Assembly (NCBI GenBank): GCA_020465985.1
Contig: JAANYP010003850.1
Location: 1,178,001 to 1,242,000, forward strand
Source of the DNA: Centrapalus pauciflorus
Lineage: Eukaryota; Streptophyta; Magnoliopsida; Asterales; Asteraceae
DNA: 64,000 bases
Direction: 5' to 3'
Position numbers and translations under genes: made by a program. This document shows, one piece after another, positions 33,535-45,745 of this stretch. Numbering within the stretch: position 1 is the stretch's first letter; every line of letters starts with the position of its first letter. Below the pieces are notes generated by a model, which was not told the DNA's origin, did no database searches, and saw only the letters and a list, made by a program, of their open reading frames with translations.

Positions 33535-35159
33535 GAACCCTATAAACAAGCGCTTCTTGGGAGGCGACCCAAGCGATTTAATATATTCTTGTTATTATTA
33601 GCTTAGATTAGCTTGTATTTATGTGTAGTTAGGATAATTTTGGCAATCCCCTCCTTTAACGATATATTGCATTACGCAGAGTCGGTTGCACACTTCGCTC
33701 CAACTCTACACACGTGCAAAGTTTTGGTTGGCTATTCTTGAGCTCTTCTCTTCCACGCACTCAGGGAGTCTTTTTCCTTCTTTCCACTTACATGCTTGCA
33801 CGATTATATTGTCCATTTTGTTTCATTGAGGACAATGAAATACTTAAGTGTGGGAATACTGGTTAGAACTCTAACCAATGAGTGATTTTGCTTGTCCCTT
33901 AAGAAATTTTGCTTGACATGTTTATTATATGCTCAATTTGGCTGAAAATTTTAAAAATTCAATTCTCGAATAGGTTTTAGATCTATTTGCATAATTGATT
34001 TTCACGAGTTAAATGGAAAGCGTAAAGTATGACCTTTAGTTTGAATTCTCTTATGAACTTGATATTGCTACATGACCTTGTTGTTCGGACCAAAGTTGGA
34101 TTTTGCACATTATAGCCCTACATGTCATTTCGTTTCGTGAGTTTTGAGCCGCTTCGAGCATTCATGAATATTTTATTGCTCATGTTTCGATGGATTATGT
34201 GTGCATGCCATTTGTTATTCTTATTCTAGAACTTGCCATAAAGATTCTTTTTGAAAATACGATTTTGAGATGATGCAGTCGTGTGATAGAGGCATTTTAG
34301 GATTTCCCAAACATCAGCCTTTTCTTTTTTCCTTTACACCTACATATCCATTAGTTAGCCACTTTTGAGCCTTAGCTTTTTTTTTTATGACAACCATCTT
34401 TTTGTTTAGCCATATTTATCCTTTTTTTTTTCTTTAGTTAACCCTAGCCTACGTTCGTGCCCCCATTTCAAGTTGAAACGTGAATTAATGAAAGGAATAG
34501 TTAGCCACAAGTAAAAAAAAAAAAAGAAAGAAAAAAAAAAGCAACAATAATTGAGCTACTTAAGACCCACTCGTAAAAGGCAAATTCATGGAAAGCTTCT
34601 AGCAAAGTAGTCTCATAATTCAATAAAAAATCAAAGATTGCTCATTCCTATCTATTTTGTACTATAGAGACGTTTCTTGATGGTACGAACTTAAGGCTAT
34701 TTCACACCACCTTTCCAAAAATTTCTCACCTTACCCTTAGCCTAATTTTGCCCTTTTTGAAGTCCTCTTGATGATTGCATCGTTTCAATTCAAGTGTTGG
34801 AATTTTGATCTTTTGGCAAGCTTATGGTAAGTAATTGTGACAAATTGTGCATTTGAGTGTTTTGTTTAAGCCTAAACACCGAGGGTAGAGAGCTTCAGTT
34901 AGTGAGGTGTTTAAGTCTCGCTTTGGTCTGGATTGATCAGGTTGTTTTATGTAGCTATTTCGATGTCAGTCGAGAATTCAAGGTTTTGTTCCTATTATAT
35001 AATGCTTTGCACTTTCCGCCACTAAGTCTTTAATGCTTTTAGATCTCTAAAATGTTTGTGAATTAATGATCACGTTAAAAAGCCAATGAGTTCTTTTCGT
35101 AAGCGTGTTAATTGGCCGAATTTGCTTGAGGGCAAGCAAAGGTTAAGTGTGGGAATATT
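33535..35159 (+). other. 3' internal region of the Athila-like element
   Basis: About 1.6 kb without a long frame. It has CTTCTTGGGAGGCGACCCAA at about 33554, the hairpin word CATTGAGGACAATG at about 33824, and TTAAGTGTGGGAATA twice (about 33845 and 35143). The second occurrence adjoins LTR2 in the polypurine-tract position. Confidence 0.75.
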
Positions 35160-36861
35160 TGATATCGCCAATTATATGTATATTTTATTGGCGATATCCA
35201 TGGACTTTTACGTATAATATTTGCATGGATTTGATGGTTTTTATGGTTAAACGTATATTTATTGTTCGTCTCTTGTTTTGGCTAGGTTCAGGAAGAAATG
35301 AAAGAAATTGGCTGTCATGCGTTTGTTTCGTATTTTGGCCATATCCCTCTCATACGAACTCGGATTCAGGCGATTCAAAAGCCCAGACGAAGAGGAGACA
35401 TGGGGATACAACTTTCATGTTTTGAGTTTTGGCCAAAAAAGTGATAGGCACGGCGTGCCCTCCCAGGCACACCATGCTTCGTTTTTCATGACATGTTTTC
35501 GAGAGCTCCAAGCATTAAGGCACGGCGTGCCTACTTTTAGGCACGGCGTGCCCTCTTGAAAACCATCATTTCAGAGATATTTTTGAGCCAATTAGAGGAC
35601 GACAACACATAGGCACGGCGTGCCCTCCTCTGGCTATAAAAACTCATGAATCTTTGCATTTTTTCATTCTTGGAAATTTTCACACAAAAACACACGAAGG
35701 AATACACTTTTGGGAGAGGAAGGAAGCTCATTTGGGCCATTTTGGGAAGAAATCTTGAAGGGAAACATCTCTACAACGTCGGGAATCATCGATAGGGGAG
35801 TTTTCACATCTCTAACTCGTTTGTTTATGTGTAATCTTTCTATGTTTATGATGAACAAGTTGTATTTCTCCATTTCTATGGAGTAAGTGTTTTGTAATCA
35901 TGTGGATTTGCAAACCCTAAACATTGGATGGTTTTATTTTTGTTGGATGAATATCATTGTTGTTTCTCGCTTTGAAAGAAGATTTATAGCTTTGAGTATG
36001 TATTAGCTTGTGTTTACCATAAATACTTGATTTTCCACAATGTGAGTTGGGTTTAACTAGTATTTGTTCTTAATGAAATAATGTGTTTGTTTCATTGAGT
36101 CTTTTAAGCTTGTGAGAGTAAAAAGGGTAAAACTTGCATGTATTTGATTAATGTTATAACATCGTTTATATTGTTGATGTGAGTCTCGATTTAGACAGTG
36201 TTTTGATTTGTGAGATGATAAACACATTTCATAGCAAGAAAGTATATGTAAGTATTCAGATTGCATTATCGGTAATAAAAATATATTTAAGTGATCTTTA
36301 TATTTTTATTGTTGATTGTGGGATGATGAAATTATAGTTGAGTGATCTTTATAATTTTATTGTCATTACTTACATTGCAATTTGTGATAGGTCGGTAGTT
36401 GAGTGATCTTTGCTTACTTATCATTAATTGTATATTTTAAGGAGTTGATTCATATTTGAGTGATCTTTATGGTTTTACTTCTTATATTCACAAGATAGTT
36501 ATTCCAATGGATTGTATTGTTTGGACATCCAATGTTTAGGGGGAGCATTCCCACATGATTACCTTTTTCAAGATTGTCTTTCCAAAACTTCTTGTTCTAA
36601 TAGTATCTTGACTGTTGAAGTGTGTTATTTTGTTCTTGAATCTAATTTTACTTTTCAAAACTATCCACTTATAATTATCACTAACCATTAACTGACGGTT
36701 GTATATCATAATCCACCAATTGTCCCTGAGTTCGACAACCCAGACTTACCTAAGCTATGCTAGCAAACGATAGGTAATACTTGCCTATTTGTCCGCTAGT
36801 TCCAGTTTATTTAGTCTCGTTCTTTTTTATATTAAAATAAAGGTGTGCTAGCGGCACATCA
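35160..36861 (+). repeat. Athila-like LTR2
   Basis: 1,702 bp, the same length as LTR1 and LTR3. It differs from both at several linked sites around 35325-35405 and carries its own GGCACGGCGTGCC array and TATA box. Confidence 0.95.
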
Positions 36862-37630
36862 AGTTTTTGGCACCGTTGCCGGGGACAAGCGATGTGGTTT
36901 TGAGAACAACCTTAAGTTTCTCGTTAGTTTAAAAAAAATTATATTTAAAAATCCAAGTTTAGGAATTAATTTTCATGTACATAGAATTCCTATATTCATT
37001 TTTTTTTCTTGTTTTGTTTATTTCATAGTCTATTCCTTAGTTTAATTTATCTTTATTGTGTCGTATTTTGTTTGGTGTGTTTTGTGTAGGATGGATCATA
37101 GATTTGAGTTGTATGAAGGTAACTACGAAGCAGGGTGTTGTCAAGAGGAGGTCAACACTAACTACCCGACCGATCCCACCTCTTCCCAATATCAAAATGA
37201 GAACATATATCAATCTTCATACCTATCCTCCACTCAACACTACCAAAGTCAAGACACCCAATATCCCTACCAAACTCCATTGCAACATCAACCCGAGATA
37301 GAGTCAAGCTTGGAGGATCTATTTCATCAGTGCCAGATGAGCCTCCATTACCAACAAAGTGTTTCAGAAATCCTTGACAACCTCATGAGACAAAGGAGTC
37401 AAATGGATGAATTGCGTACGGAAGAGCCATCAGAAAGTAGTTTAAGCAAAGTAGAGGAGAGCAAAGAAAACGAAGAGCACATCAGCATTTATGACGCCGA
37501 TTTTAGTGATTCGGATGATGATGTTGAGTGTGTCTATGATGAAACTTCTTTACATGCTCTTCCGATCATCAAAACTTCGGAGACATTAATGGACAAGGTG
37601 CACATCCCAAGCCCACAAAGTCTTGCACAC
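36862..37630 (+). other. Truncated second internal region of the Athila-like element
   Basis: It continues from LTR2 as a copy of 32341-33093, with an intact primer site TGGCACCGTTGCCGGGGA (36868-36885). It stops abruptly at a junction with Copia pol near 37630. Confidence 0.9.
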
Positions 37631-37669
37631 GTCTCACATTCTTCAGTATGTATTCTGATCCATCAATGA
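37091..37669 (+). pseudogene. Truncated chimeric copy of the Athila-like ORF
   Basis: It matches the ORF at 32554-33534 for about 180 codons up to PSPQSLAHV, then crosses the junction into antisense Copia pol and ends after a few unrelated residues (SHSSVCILIHQ). The C-terminal half, including the basic patch, is lost. It is a by-product of the rearrangement rather than a new gene. Confidence 0.9.
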
Positions 37670-38000
37670 GCTTCAACTTTATATTGCCAACCCCTTCAAC
37701 CGTGCATGGACTGTCGTCTCCTAGCATGACAGATCCCATATTTGCCTTCTTGAAGTCATTGATGAGATACTTGTGTGGGGTCATGTGGTGTGAGCAGCCT
37801 GAGTCCAAGATCCATTCTTCTCCCATTTGTTGAGAACTTACTGTCAGTACATCTGAGCTTTCATAACCATCTGTGCATTCATCACTTGTCTGCACATTCT
37901 GGTTTCTTGGTTGGCCATCTTGTCTTTTCTTCCACTTGTCTGGACAGTCCTTGATGAGATGTGTCTCAGATTGGCACACGAAACACTTCTTTCTTCCTTT
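37631..38000 (-). pseudogene. Copia copy 2 pol fragment (zinc knuckle and protease start)
   Basis: It holds the CCHC knuckle and WILDSG protease motif, then ILKNVR, after which the frame reads into antisense Athila-like sequence and stops. It follows the same in-frame UAA as in Copia 1. Confidence 0.9.
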
Positions 38001-38669
38001 TTACTTTGATCTTGAACTGAACTTGCCACCACCCTTTTTCTTAAACTCCCTTTTTTCTGATCTGCCTCTCACAAATAGCCCTTCTGCTGTAGTTTCCTTT
38101 GGATCAGATTTCTTATTCAACTCCTTTGAGTTTATAGCTGCAAGAACTTCATCCATTGATAGACTTTCCCTACCATATATGAGAGTATCGACAAAGTGCT
38201 CATATTGGGAAGGCAGTGATGTTAAAAAGATGATGGCTCGATCTTCATCTTCCACATTTACTTCGATGTTTTCCAAATCCAACATCAATTTGTTGAATTC
38301 ATCGACATGGTCTTCAAGGGTCTTGCCTGTCCCCATCTGGAAAGTGTACAATCGTTTCTTCAAGTATAGTCGATTTGCTAAGGACTTTGTCATGTATAGG
38401 GCCTCTAATTTGAACCATACCCCAGCAGCTGTCTTTTCTTTTGAGACTTCTCTCAAAACTCTATCTCCAAGGGACAGAATGATGGCACTATGTGCCTTCT
38501 GCATCATCTGTTTCTTCTCTTTATCGGTCAGGGTGTTTGGCAGATTATCTTCTCCTTCTAGTGCATCATCTACACCTTGATGAACTAGCAAAGCCCTCAT
38601 CTTCAACCTCCATAGACTAAAGTCATTCCTTCCATCAAATTTTTCCAAATCGAATTTTGTGGACACCAT
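38001..38669 (-). CDS. Copia copy 2 gag
   Basis: A 222-codon gag differing from the Copia 1 gag at only two residues that I can see (Gln to Leu in DDAQEGED, Asn to Asp in LTNKEKK). It ends at the same UAA before the zinc knuckle. It is still intact as a frame and retains its own LTR promoter, so gag could be made from this truncated copy, but no pol would follow. Confidence 0.9.
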   Translation of the reverse strand: MVSTKFDLEKFDGRNDFSLWRLKMRALLVHQGVDDALEGEDNLPNTLTDKEKKQMMQKAHSAIILSLGDRVLREVSKEKTAAGVWFKLEALYMTKSLANRLYLKKRLYTFQMGTGKTLEDHVDEFNKLMLDLENIEVNVEDEDRAIIFLTSLPSQYEHFVDTLIYGRESLSMDEVLAAINSKELNKKSDPKETTAEGLFVRGRSEKREFKKKGGGKFSSRSK

Positions 38670-38826
38670 TCTGAATCTTCTTCACTTAGTTCTGTCTTTG
38701 AGCGCCACTGCTCTTATCGCTGACTCCTCTTCGTTGTTTGCACAGATTGCAACCTCCTGAATCAGTGACTGCCACTTGCTAGTCGTCTGGTCTTCACCTC
38801 TTCGTAGCCGTGACTCTGATACCACT

Positions 38827-39116
38827 TGTAGTAACTAAGAGAAATATGGTTGAATGAATCTTTATTGATCATGAAGTAATGAGAGAATGAATGATTTCTG
38901 AGATCCTCTACTGCCTTTATACACAAGATTGGTTAACAATGAATTAACCAATTAACTAACTAACTAACTACTAGTCTCAATCTACAACCAATCGTAGTAA
39001 CAGAATTACAACAGAATGAAAGCTACTGCTAGAGTACATAATCAACACAGACACATATACTTGTTAATCATTCACACGTGTGCCCATGCACACATGCAGA
39101 CGCATGCACATCATCA
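38827..39116 (-). repeat. Copia copy 2 5' LTR
   Basis: 290 bp, near-identical to the Copia 1 LTRs; a CTAACTAACTAACTA stretch replaces CTAACTAACAAACTA. It is followed by GTTTG as at 29866. Confidence 0.95.
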
Positions 39117-39889
39117 GTTTGATAATTGATACAATGATAAGTGATTTATTATATTTGACCCCTAACAAGTAAATAAGCCGTTGAGTGAGAAGTAAAGTAA
39201 AATTAGAAAAACACTTTTCTAATTAATAGATATAATTTAAATAAGTAATAAAAATATTAAAATTACTTTAATTTAAATTCCAGAGTGACTCAAATGTTAC
39301 AGTTTGGTTTTTGAGAGCAAACCGAACCCATGACGTTTACAATGGTTTTTTTGGTTTTCGGTTCTTTGATTTTTTGGATTGGGTTTGGTTTTTCCTTCAC
39401 AGATACGCATATAGAATCATGATCAAGCGGTAACATCTTCAATCATCGCAAAGAAATCCACATGCATGGAATCATACTTTTCAATGGAATCATTAATTTG
39501 TTGGTTATTTATTCACGATTCACATGTAAAATGGTGTTTGGTTTTGCATTATGATGAAAATTATTATATTATTACGTTACAATAACGTAAACAATTAGTT
39601 TAAAGTGTTTGGAATGCATTCATTAATAAGCGATTATTTGAGTTTGGAATTAATCCTACTACAGTTTGTCATAAGTTAAAAAAATGTAGTTTATTTGCTT
39701 AATAAATGATTATTTGGTTAGTTTACAAGTTAACACGTTCAAATACTTAAAAGACTGATTTATTGATAATCGTGATAGCAAACAGCAGAAACTAAATCAA
39801 ACATTGAATTTTCGATAGCACTTTTTGTTACATATATTATCTAATGATTAGTTCCCAAATACTACAACAATTTTCAAACGCAAACCCAA
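39117..39889. repeat. Duplicated spacer (copy of 29866-30638)
   Basis: It carries the same GGTTTTCGG relic and MITE (39532-39808) as the left copy, with few substitutions. It ends with CCCAA before LTR3. Confidence 0.95.
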
Positions 39890-41591
39890 TGATATCGCCA
39901 ATTATATGTATATTTTATTGGCGATATCCATGGACTTTTACGTATAATATTTGCATGGATTTGATGGTTTTTATGGTTAAACGTATATTTATTGTTCGTC
40001 TCTTGTTTTGGCTAGGTTCAGGAAGAAATGAAAGAAATTGGCTGTCATGCGTTTGATTCGTATTTTGGCCATATATCTCTCATACGAACTCGGATTTAGA
40101 CGATTCAAAAGCCCAGACGAAGAGGAGACATGGGGCTACAACTTTCATGCTTTGAGTTTTGGCCAAAAAAGTGATAGGCACGGCGTGCCCTCCCAGGCAC
40201 ACCATGCTTCGTTTTTCATGACATGTTTTCGAGAGCTCCAAGCATTAAGGCACGGCGTGCCTACTTTTAGGCACGGCGTGCCCTCTTGAAAACCATCATT
40301 TCAGAGATATTTTTGAGCCAATTAGAGGACGACAACACATAGGCACGACGTGCCCTCCTCTGGCTATAAAAACTCATGAATCTTTGCATTTTTTCATTCT
40401 TGGAAATTTTCACACAAAAACACACGAAGGAATACACTTTTGGGAGAGGAAGGAAGCTCATTTGGGCCATTTTGGGAAGAAATCTTGAAGGGAAACATCT
40501 CTACAACGTCGGGAATCATCGATAGGGGAGTTTTCACATCTCTAACTCGTTTGTTTATGTGTAATCTTTCTATGTTTATGATGAACAAGTTGTATTTCTC
40601 CATTTCTATGGAGTAAGTGTTTTGTAATCATGTGGATTTGCAAACCCTAAACATTGGATGGTTTTATTTTTGTTGGATGAATATCATTGTTGTTTCTCGC
40701 TTTGAAAGAAGATTTATAGCTTTGAGTATGTATTAGCTTGTGTTTACCATAAATACTTGATTTTCCACAATGTGAGTTGGGTTTAACTAGTATTTGTTCT
40801 TAATGAAATAATGTGTTTGTTTCATTGAGTCTTTTAAGCTTGTGAGAGTAAAAAGGGTAAAACTTGCATGTATTTGATTAAGGTTATAACATCGTTTATA
40901 TTGTTGATGTGAGTCTCGATTTAGATAGTGTTTTGATTTGTGAGATGATAAACACCTTTCATAGCAAGAAACTATATGTAAGTATTCAGATTGCATTGTC
41001 GGTAATAAAAATATATTTAAGTGATCTTTATATTTTTATTGTTGATTGTGGGATGATGAAATTATAGTTGAGTGATCTTTATAATTTTATTGTCATTACT
41101 TACATTGCAATTTGTGATAGGTCGGTAGTTGAGTGATCTTTGCTTACTTATCATTAATTGTATATTTTAAGGAGTTGATTCATATTTGAGTGATCTTTAT
41201 GGTTTTACTTCTTATATTCACAAGATAGTTATTCCAATGGATTGTATTGTTTGGACATCCAATGTTTAGGGGGAGCATTCCCACATGATTACCTTTTTCA
41301 AGATTGTCTTTCCAAAACTTCTTGTTCTAATAGTATCTTGACTGTTGAAGTGTGTTATTTTGTTCTTGAATCTAATTTTACTTTTCAAAACTATCCACTT
41401 ATAATTATCACTAACCATTAACTGACGGTTGTATATCATAATCCACCAATTGTCCCTGAGTTCGACAACCCGGACTTACCTAAGCCATGCTAGCAAACGA
41501 TAGGTAATACTTGTCTATTTGTCCGCTAGTTCCAGTTTAGTTAGTCTCGTTCTTTTTTATATTAAAATAAAGGTGTGCTAGCGGCACATTA
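39890..41591 (+). repeat. Athila-like LTR3 (mosaic, solo at the array's right edge)
   Basis: 1,702 bp. The 5' part follows LTR1, with two private substitutions visible. From about 40880 it has a cluster of private substitutions and ends CACATTA where the others end CACATCA. The next bases are CCCAA (41592-41596), the partner of the target duplication at 30634-30638. No internal sequence follows. Confidence 0.92.
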
Positions 41592-41596
41592 CCCAA

Positions 41597-44128
41597 ATAC
41601 CCCTAAGTATGCTTATATAATTAAATAATTGCAATTTAGAGACAAACATTTGAATCTTAACGGTTTTTTTATCATGGATTCGTCGTTATAATTTTTTTCA
41701 ATGATTCACTATTAATTAAGTTAGTATTTCATGGATTTTACAATTCTCGCTTTTATACTCCCTCTCTTTTTTTCCTCTCCACAAACACTTTTAGGGATGT
41801 GTAGCAGTTTAAAACCAAGCAAGCTAGAAAAACTATAATATTCTGTATCAGCAAAAAGAAAAGTAAGCCGGTCCAGTTTCACGTCCAATTACTAATCAGT
41901 ACAAATTTTTGATTTTTCGTTTCGGTCTTAAGTTATGCGTATTCCTGAACGTACACCACCTAATGATGTGTTTTTAGATTTCGAGATGAATAATGGGATT
42001 GAATGAATAAAAAGGAAGTGAATTAAAAAATTGTTTGAAAAACACAAGATTGAAGATCTTGTTTCCTTATTTCCTTAGCTTTAAATTGGGAGGAAACCTT
42101 TAAGACCATCTTTCTTTGTCTTTTCCTTTAAAAGATTTTCAAAAAACACTAACGTCCCACCTTAGATAATATTTGAAAACACAGATCGAGTTAGGGTCTT
42201 TCATTCCCTTTTATGTCGTGAGTAATAATAATCCATAGATCGAGCTGATTTCATGGTTGAATTTTGAGATTCTCAAAAGGAAGTTGCGACTTGTAAGTTA
42301 ACTACTACAATTTTTTAACTTATCTATAGATTACTTGAATAAATTTATTTTAATGTTAACGAAATATATTCAACGTGATAAAAAATAGTGAGCTTTCTAA
42401 ACATTTCATAAAGAGCATTTTGGTTGCATTCAATTATTTAGTGGTAAACTGGTAATAGTCTGTAACAAGGTTATTAACAAGATATATGTGGAATGTACAG
42501 AATGTATAGCTATGCATTTTTTTATTGGGCTTATTGGCAAAAATAGTAACAAATTTTTGTTTTTAATGGAAACGTTTTTGGTATAGTGATTTAATCGAAA
42601 AATATCAAAAGCGCGTTGGTTTTTTGTATAATTTTCTCAAAAAAATATAAAAGTTGATGTTATTAATGTTACAAAATATAAAAGTTGATGCTATTAATTA
42701 TAATATTACAAAGTGTTGATGATATTAGTGATAAAAAATAATTAATATTATTATAACCAGTAAAATATAAAAAGTTACTATTTTTAGTAATTAACATTGT
42801 TCTATAATAAGATGAAAGAAGATAAAATAATATTACTAAAAATTAATCTTTTAAGGCAATTTCAAAACTTCAAACAGGACTTATAATAAATCAAAGATTC
42901 GATCTTGATGTTTGAAGTATATTGATTTAGTCACTAGAAAATAAAGAAATATAAAATTCATTTTTTGCTGATAAAATATATGAAATTCACTTTTTAAATG
43001 AAGAAAGGATAATGAAATGTTATTACTACCAAAAAATGATCATGCAATAAAATCTGTACACGTGAGAAAGTAGTAGTCTTTTTCAATCTGTATAATGGTC
43101 TATTAAGATTTCCCACGTGTCGTTCCAAAACAGAGTATTTTCTCCACTTCTAATTTGTTTGAAAAACTATAGTGTTTACTTGAAATAAAATCAATTATAG
43201 TTTTACACTACATTTATGATAATTAACTCGATAAATCAGTAAGTAGATAAATTAATGCTAACATAATATCAGTAGAATAAGGGTGTTGATGGTTAAAAGT
43301 TACTGTACTTTTTATTTATTTATCTATTTTACATTTACTTTAATTTTTATTAATGATATCAAATTTTTAGTATCGTTTAATTAATACCATCATGCTTACA
43401 TTTTTACGAATAATTAATTGTTACATACAATATATTTATTATTATTGTATCAAACATTGAATGAATAATTTTTTTAAAAACCTCAAGAAAACTTCTACAT
43501 AAAAAAAATAATTATAAAAATCTCATGAAAAGTTATATAATTATAAAAATCTCATGTTACATATCTAGCTACCTTATGTTTTTTTTATAGAAAAATAATA
43601 TTTGTTACATACATGCACTATATATAATTATAAAAATTTCATGAAATTTTTCGGTACAAACTTAAATTTAAATATTTATTATTGTATCAATACATTATAT
43701 TAATAAAATTTTAATCATTAATAAGAAGATAAAATCAATGACAATTATTAGTTGAGGAAGCTTTCAGCCATCAACATCTAGAGAAGTGATTTTCGTTGTG
43801 TTCGATCGATCATCATGCATTCTTTGCAACAAAGCTTCCACTTCAAAAGCAATAGTAGTTGATGCAAGCTAAAGAAAATGTTTATTAATTAATTAATATT
43901 AATAAAATAATAACAATATGTAGCAAGCAAAGTGTGAAGGTGAAGGAGAAAAGAAATCATTCCATTATCACATCAACACTCAATTAATGTTGGTGCATAT
44001 ATTTTCTCTATCTTCATTTTAATTTTTTAGGAAAATAAATAAAGAATCATGTATTCTTATATAATTAAAAGAGTTATTAATTTTAATGAATATTGATCTT
44101 ATAATTATACTGATATTAATTTCATCCA
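41597..44128. other. AT-rich intergenic DNA
   Basis: No gene or repeat border is supported. About 43745-43880 is somewhat more mixed in base composition and has weak self-complementarity (GGAAGCTTT words), but matches no miRNA that I recognise. Confidence 0.45.
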
Positions 44129-44725
44129 TCTATACTATATATAATAAGAAAACCACTTGGAGTTTCTAGACCATTGGATGGAAATAAATCAATGGTCCAG
44201 ATTAATAACAACTCATAATTATTTATGAAATGTCTCTTATACCCTTAACTAAAATAAATAATTACCCCTATGCCATATATTAATTTTTAGAAGTTACCAA
44301 ATTCAACTCATAATTATTTATGAAGTTACCAAATTCAACTCATTACCTATATATGGATTATTAGGGTTATATTTTTGTCTCCAATGGGTCAAACGAGTAT
44401 ATTATAAAAAATTAAATTACAATTGAAACCGGTTGAAAGTCACATAAAGTGTGTTCAAGTGCATATAATATAATTTGCCAATAATAGACATGGATATTTT
44501 ATGATGTTCAAGTCCTATTGTATTAGTGACAATTAGTGCCACAAAAATATCAAATTGACACATGACGTAAAATTAGTGACAATTAGTCCCACAAAAATAT
44601 CAAATGATAAAAACAAACATTGTAAAATATAATTTTACAAGTAGGGTCTATCCGGAAAAAATTATTGTGATATTAATTAAGTAACTTAATTTAATTTACC
44701 CACGTGTACGTGGGTCATAATCTAG
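44129..44725 (+). mobile_element. Non-autonomous Helitron
   Basis: The 5' end TCTATACTATATATAATAAG follows an A, and the 3' end is CTAG followed by T, so the element sits between A44128 and T44726. A perfect 16-bp palindrome CCCACGTGTACGTGGG (44699-44714) lies 7 bp before CTAG. TC start, subterminal hairpin, CTRR end and A/T target are the Helitron hallmarks. At 597 bp it has no Rep/helicase and would depend on an autonomous partner. Confidence 0.88.
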
Positions 44726-44851
44726 TTTATAATTATAATCAACTAATTAACTACTATAAGTAGTAAATTTGAGACAAGAAAATTAGTATAAGGAGAGAAC
44801 ATTATTGATTATTTGAAGCATTTTACTAGATTGACGTTAGATGGATAGGAC

Positions 44852-45081
44852 CAGGGCCGACCCAAAAGGAGCAACCGATTAGGGCCTAAAATTCCGTAAG
44901 ACTCTTAATTTCATAAGTTTTCTCAATATAAAATAAAGTACAATTGATTTTTTTAACTTATGGACCAATAAAAAAATAAAAAGTATTACATATATGTGTG
45001 TATGTATATGTGTATGTTTAGGGCCCTTTTATACCTTTTTGTCCGGGGCCTCAAAAATCAATGAAACGGCATTGGATATTG
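44852..45081. mobile_element. hAT-type MITE, GGGCCG family (TSD GATAGGAC)
   Basis: It begins CAGGGCCGACCCAAAAG. An 8-bp repeat GATAGGAC lies at 44844-44851 and 45082-45089. The right end (reverse strand CAATATCCAATGCCG) is diverged from the left. Words such as GGGGCCTCAAAAA match the related element at 48641. It is non-coding. Confidence 0.7.
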
Positions 45082-45745
45082 GATAGGACTTAAAAGATGT
45101 GTTGTATCATGCATGAATATGATAAATTGATAATGCAAGTACTATACAATGGATAATATTTTTTTACATGAACATTTGGTTTAAAAGATATAAAAGTAGA
45201 ATGACTTTTTTTTTTTTAAATCTACTTTGCCTTTATCTTTTCAAAAAGTAAAGAAATTAATAAGAATAGAAAAGTAAATGATGTTGTTATGCAAGGGGTT
45301 TGTGTGTGTGACTGACTGTGTGTGTCTGATGTGATTGGTACATATGTTTTGGGTTGTTGTTTGTTTATTTTATTTGTTCAAATCATAGTAAAAGATAATT
45401 ATTATGTCTTTGAGTTGTTTGGTTAATCATAACCAAGCTAACGTCATACCACATTTGAATCATGAGAATACAATTAAAGCCTCAAAGGTACGTAGACTGG
45501 AAAGAAGATTGTGTTTGATCGTAATTACTTTGAAAATAATAAGAAAAATAAAGGTAAATAATATGTACATCTTTTTTAACTTATAACTTTTAAAATATGC
45601 ACGAAGAAGAGGAGGATAATATAATCTCCATCATAATGTAAAATCAAACACACCCTAAAGTTAGCTCGATCAGCTAGGATAACGGTTAATTGTTCTAACG
45701 GTTGATATTCTCTTTTCAATACTTTTATTGGGCGAGATATATATA

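Larger units (their letters stand above)
30639..36861 (+). mobile_element. Non-autonomous Athila/Tat-like LTR retroelement (LTR-internal-LTR)
   Basis: Two 1,702-bp LTRs (30639-32340 and 35160-36861) bound a 2,819-bp interior with one unknown ORF and no protease, reverse transcriptase or integrase. The LTR borders are TGATATCGCC ... CACATCA. The primer-site region after LTR1 is damaged, but the copy after LTR2 keeps TGGCACCGTTGCCGGGGA, close to the site typical of plant Athila/Tat Gypsy elements. The interior also has the CTTCTTGGGAGGCGACCCAA and CATTGAGGACAATG words often seen 3' in those elements. The left target duplication CCCAA (30634-30638) recurs only at the far end of the array (41592-41596). 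Mobilisation would need proteins in trans. Confidence 0.88.
37631..39116 (-). mobile_element. Truncated Copia copy (5' LTR, gag and start of pol)
   Basis: Collinear with 28380-29865. On the minus strand it keeps the 5' LTR, primer site, leader, gag and the start of pol as far as the residues after the protease motif. INT, RT, RNase H and the 3' LTR are missing. Its outer flank is the same spacer as that of Copia 1, so it arose by duplication of DNA and not by a new insertion. Confidence 0.95.
37631..41589. repeat. Duplicated block I, right copy
   Basis: Right-hand copy of 28380-32338. The left border is the chimeric junction and the right border is within a few bases of the end of LTR3. Confidence 0.95.

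Noticed and set aside
43745..43880. Possible second miRNA hairpin
   Set aside because: Self-complementarity is short and uneven, and neither arm matches a miRNA family that I recognise.
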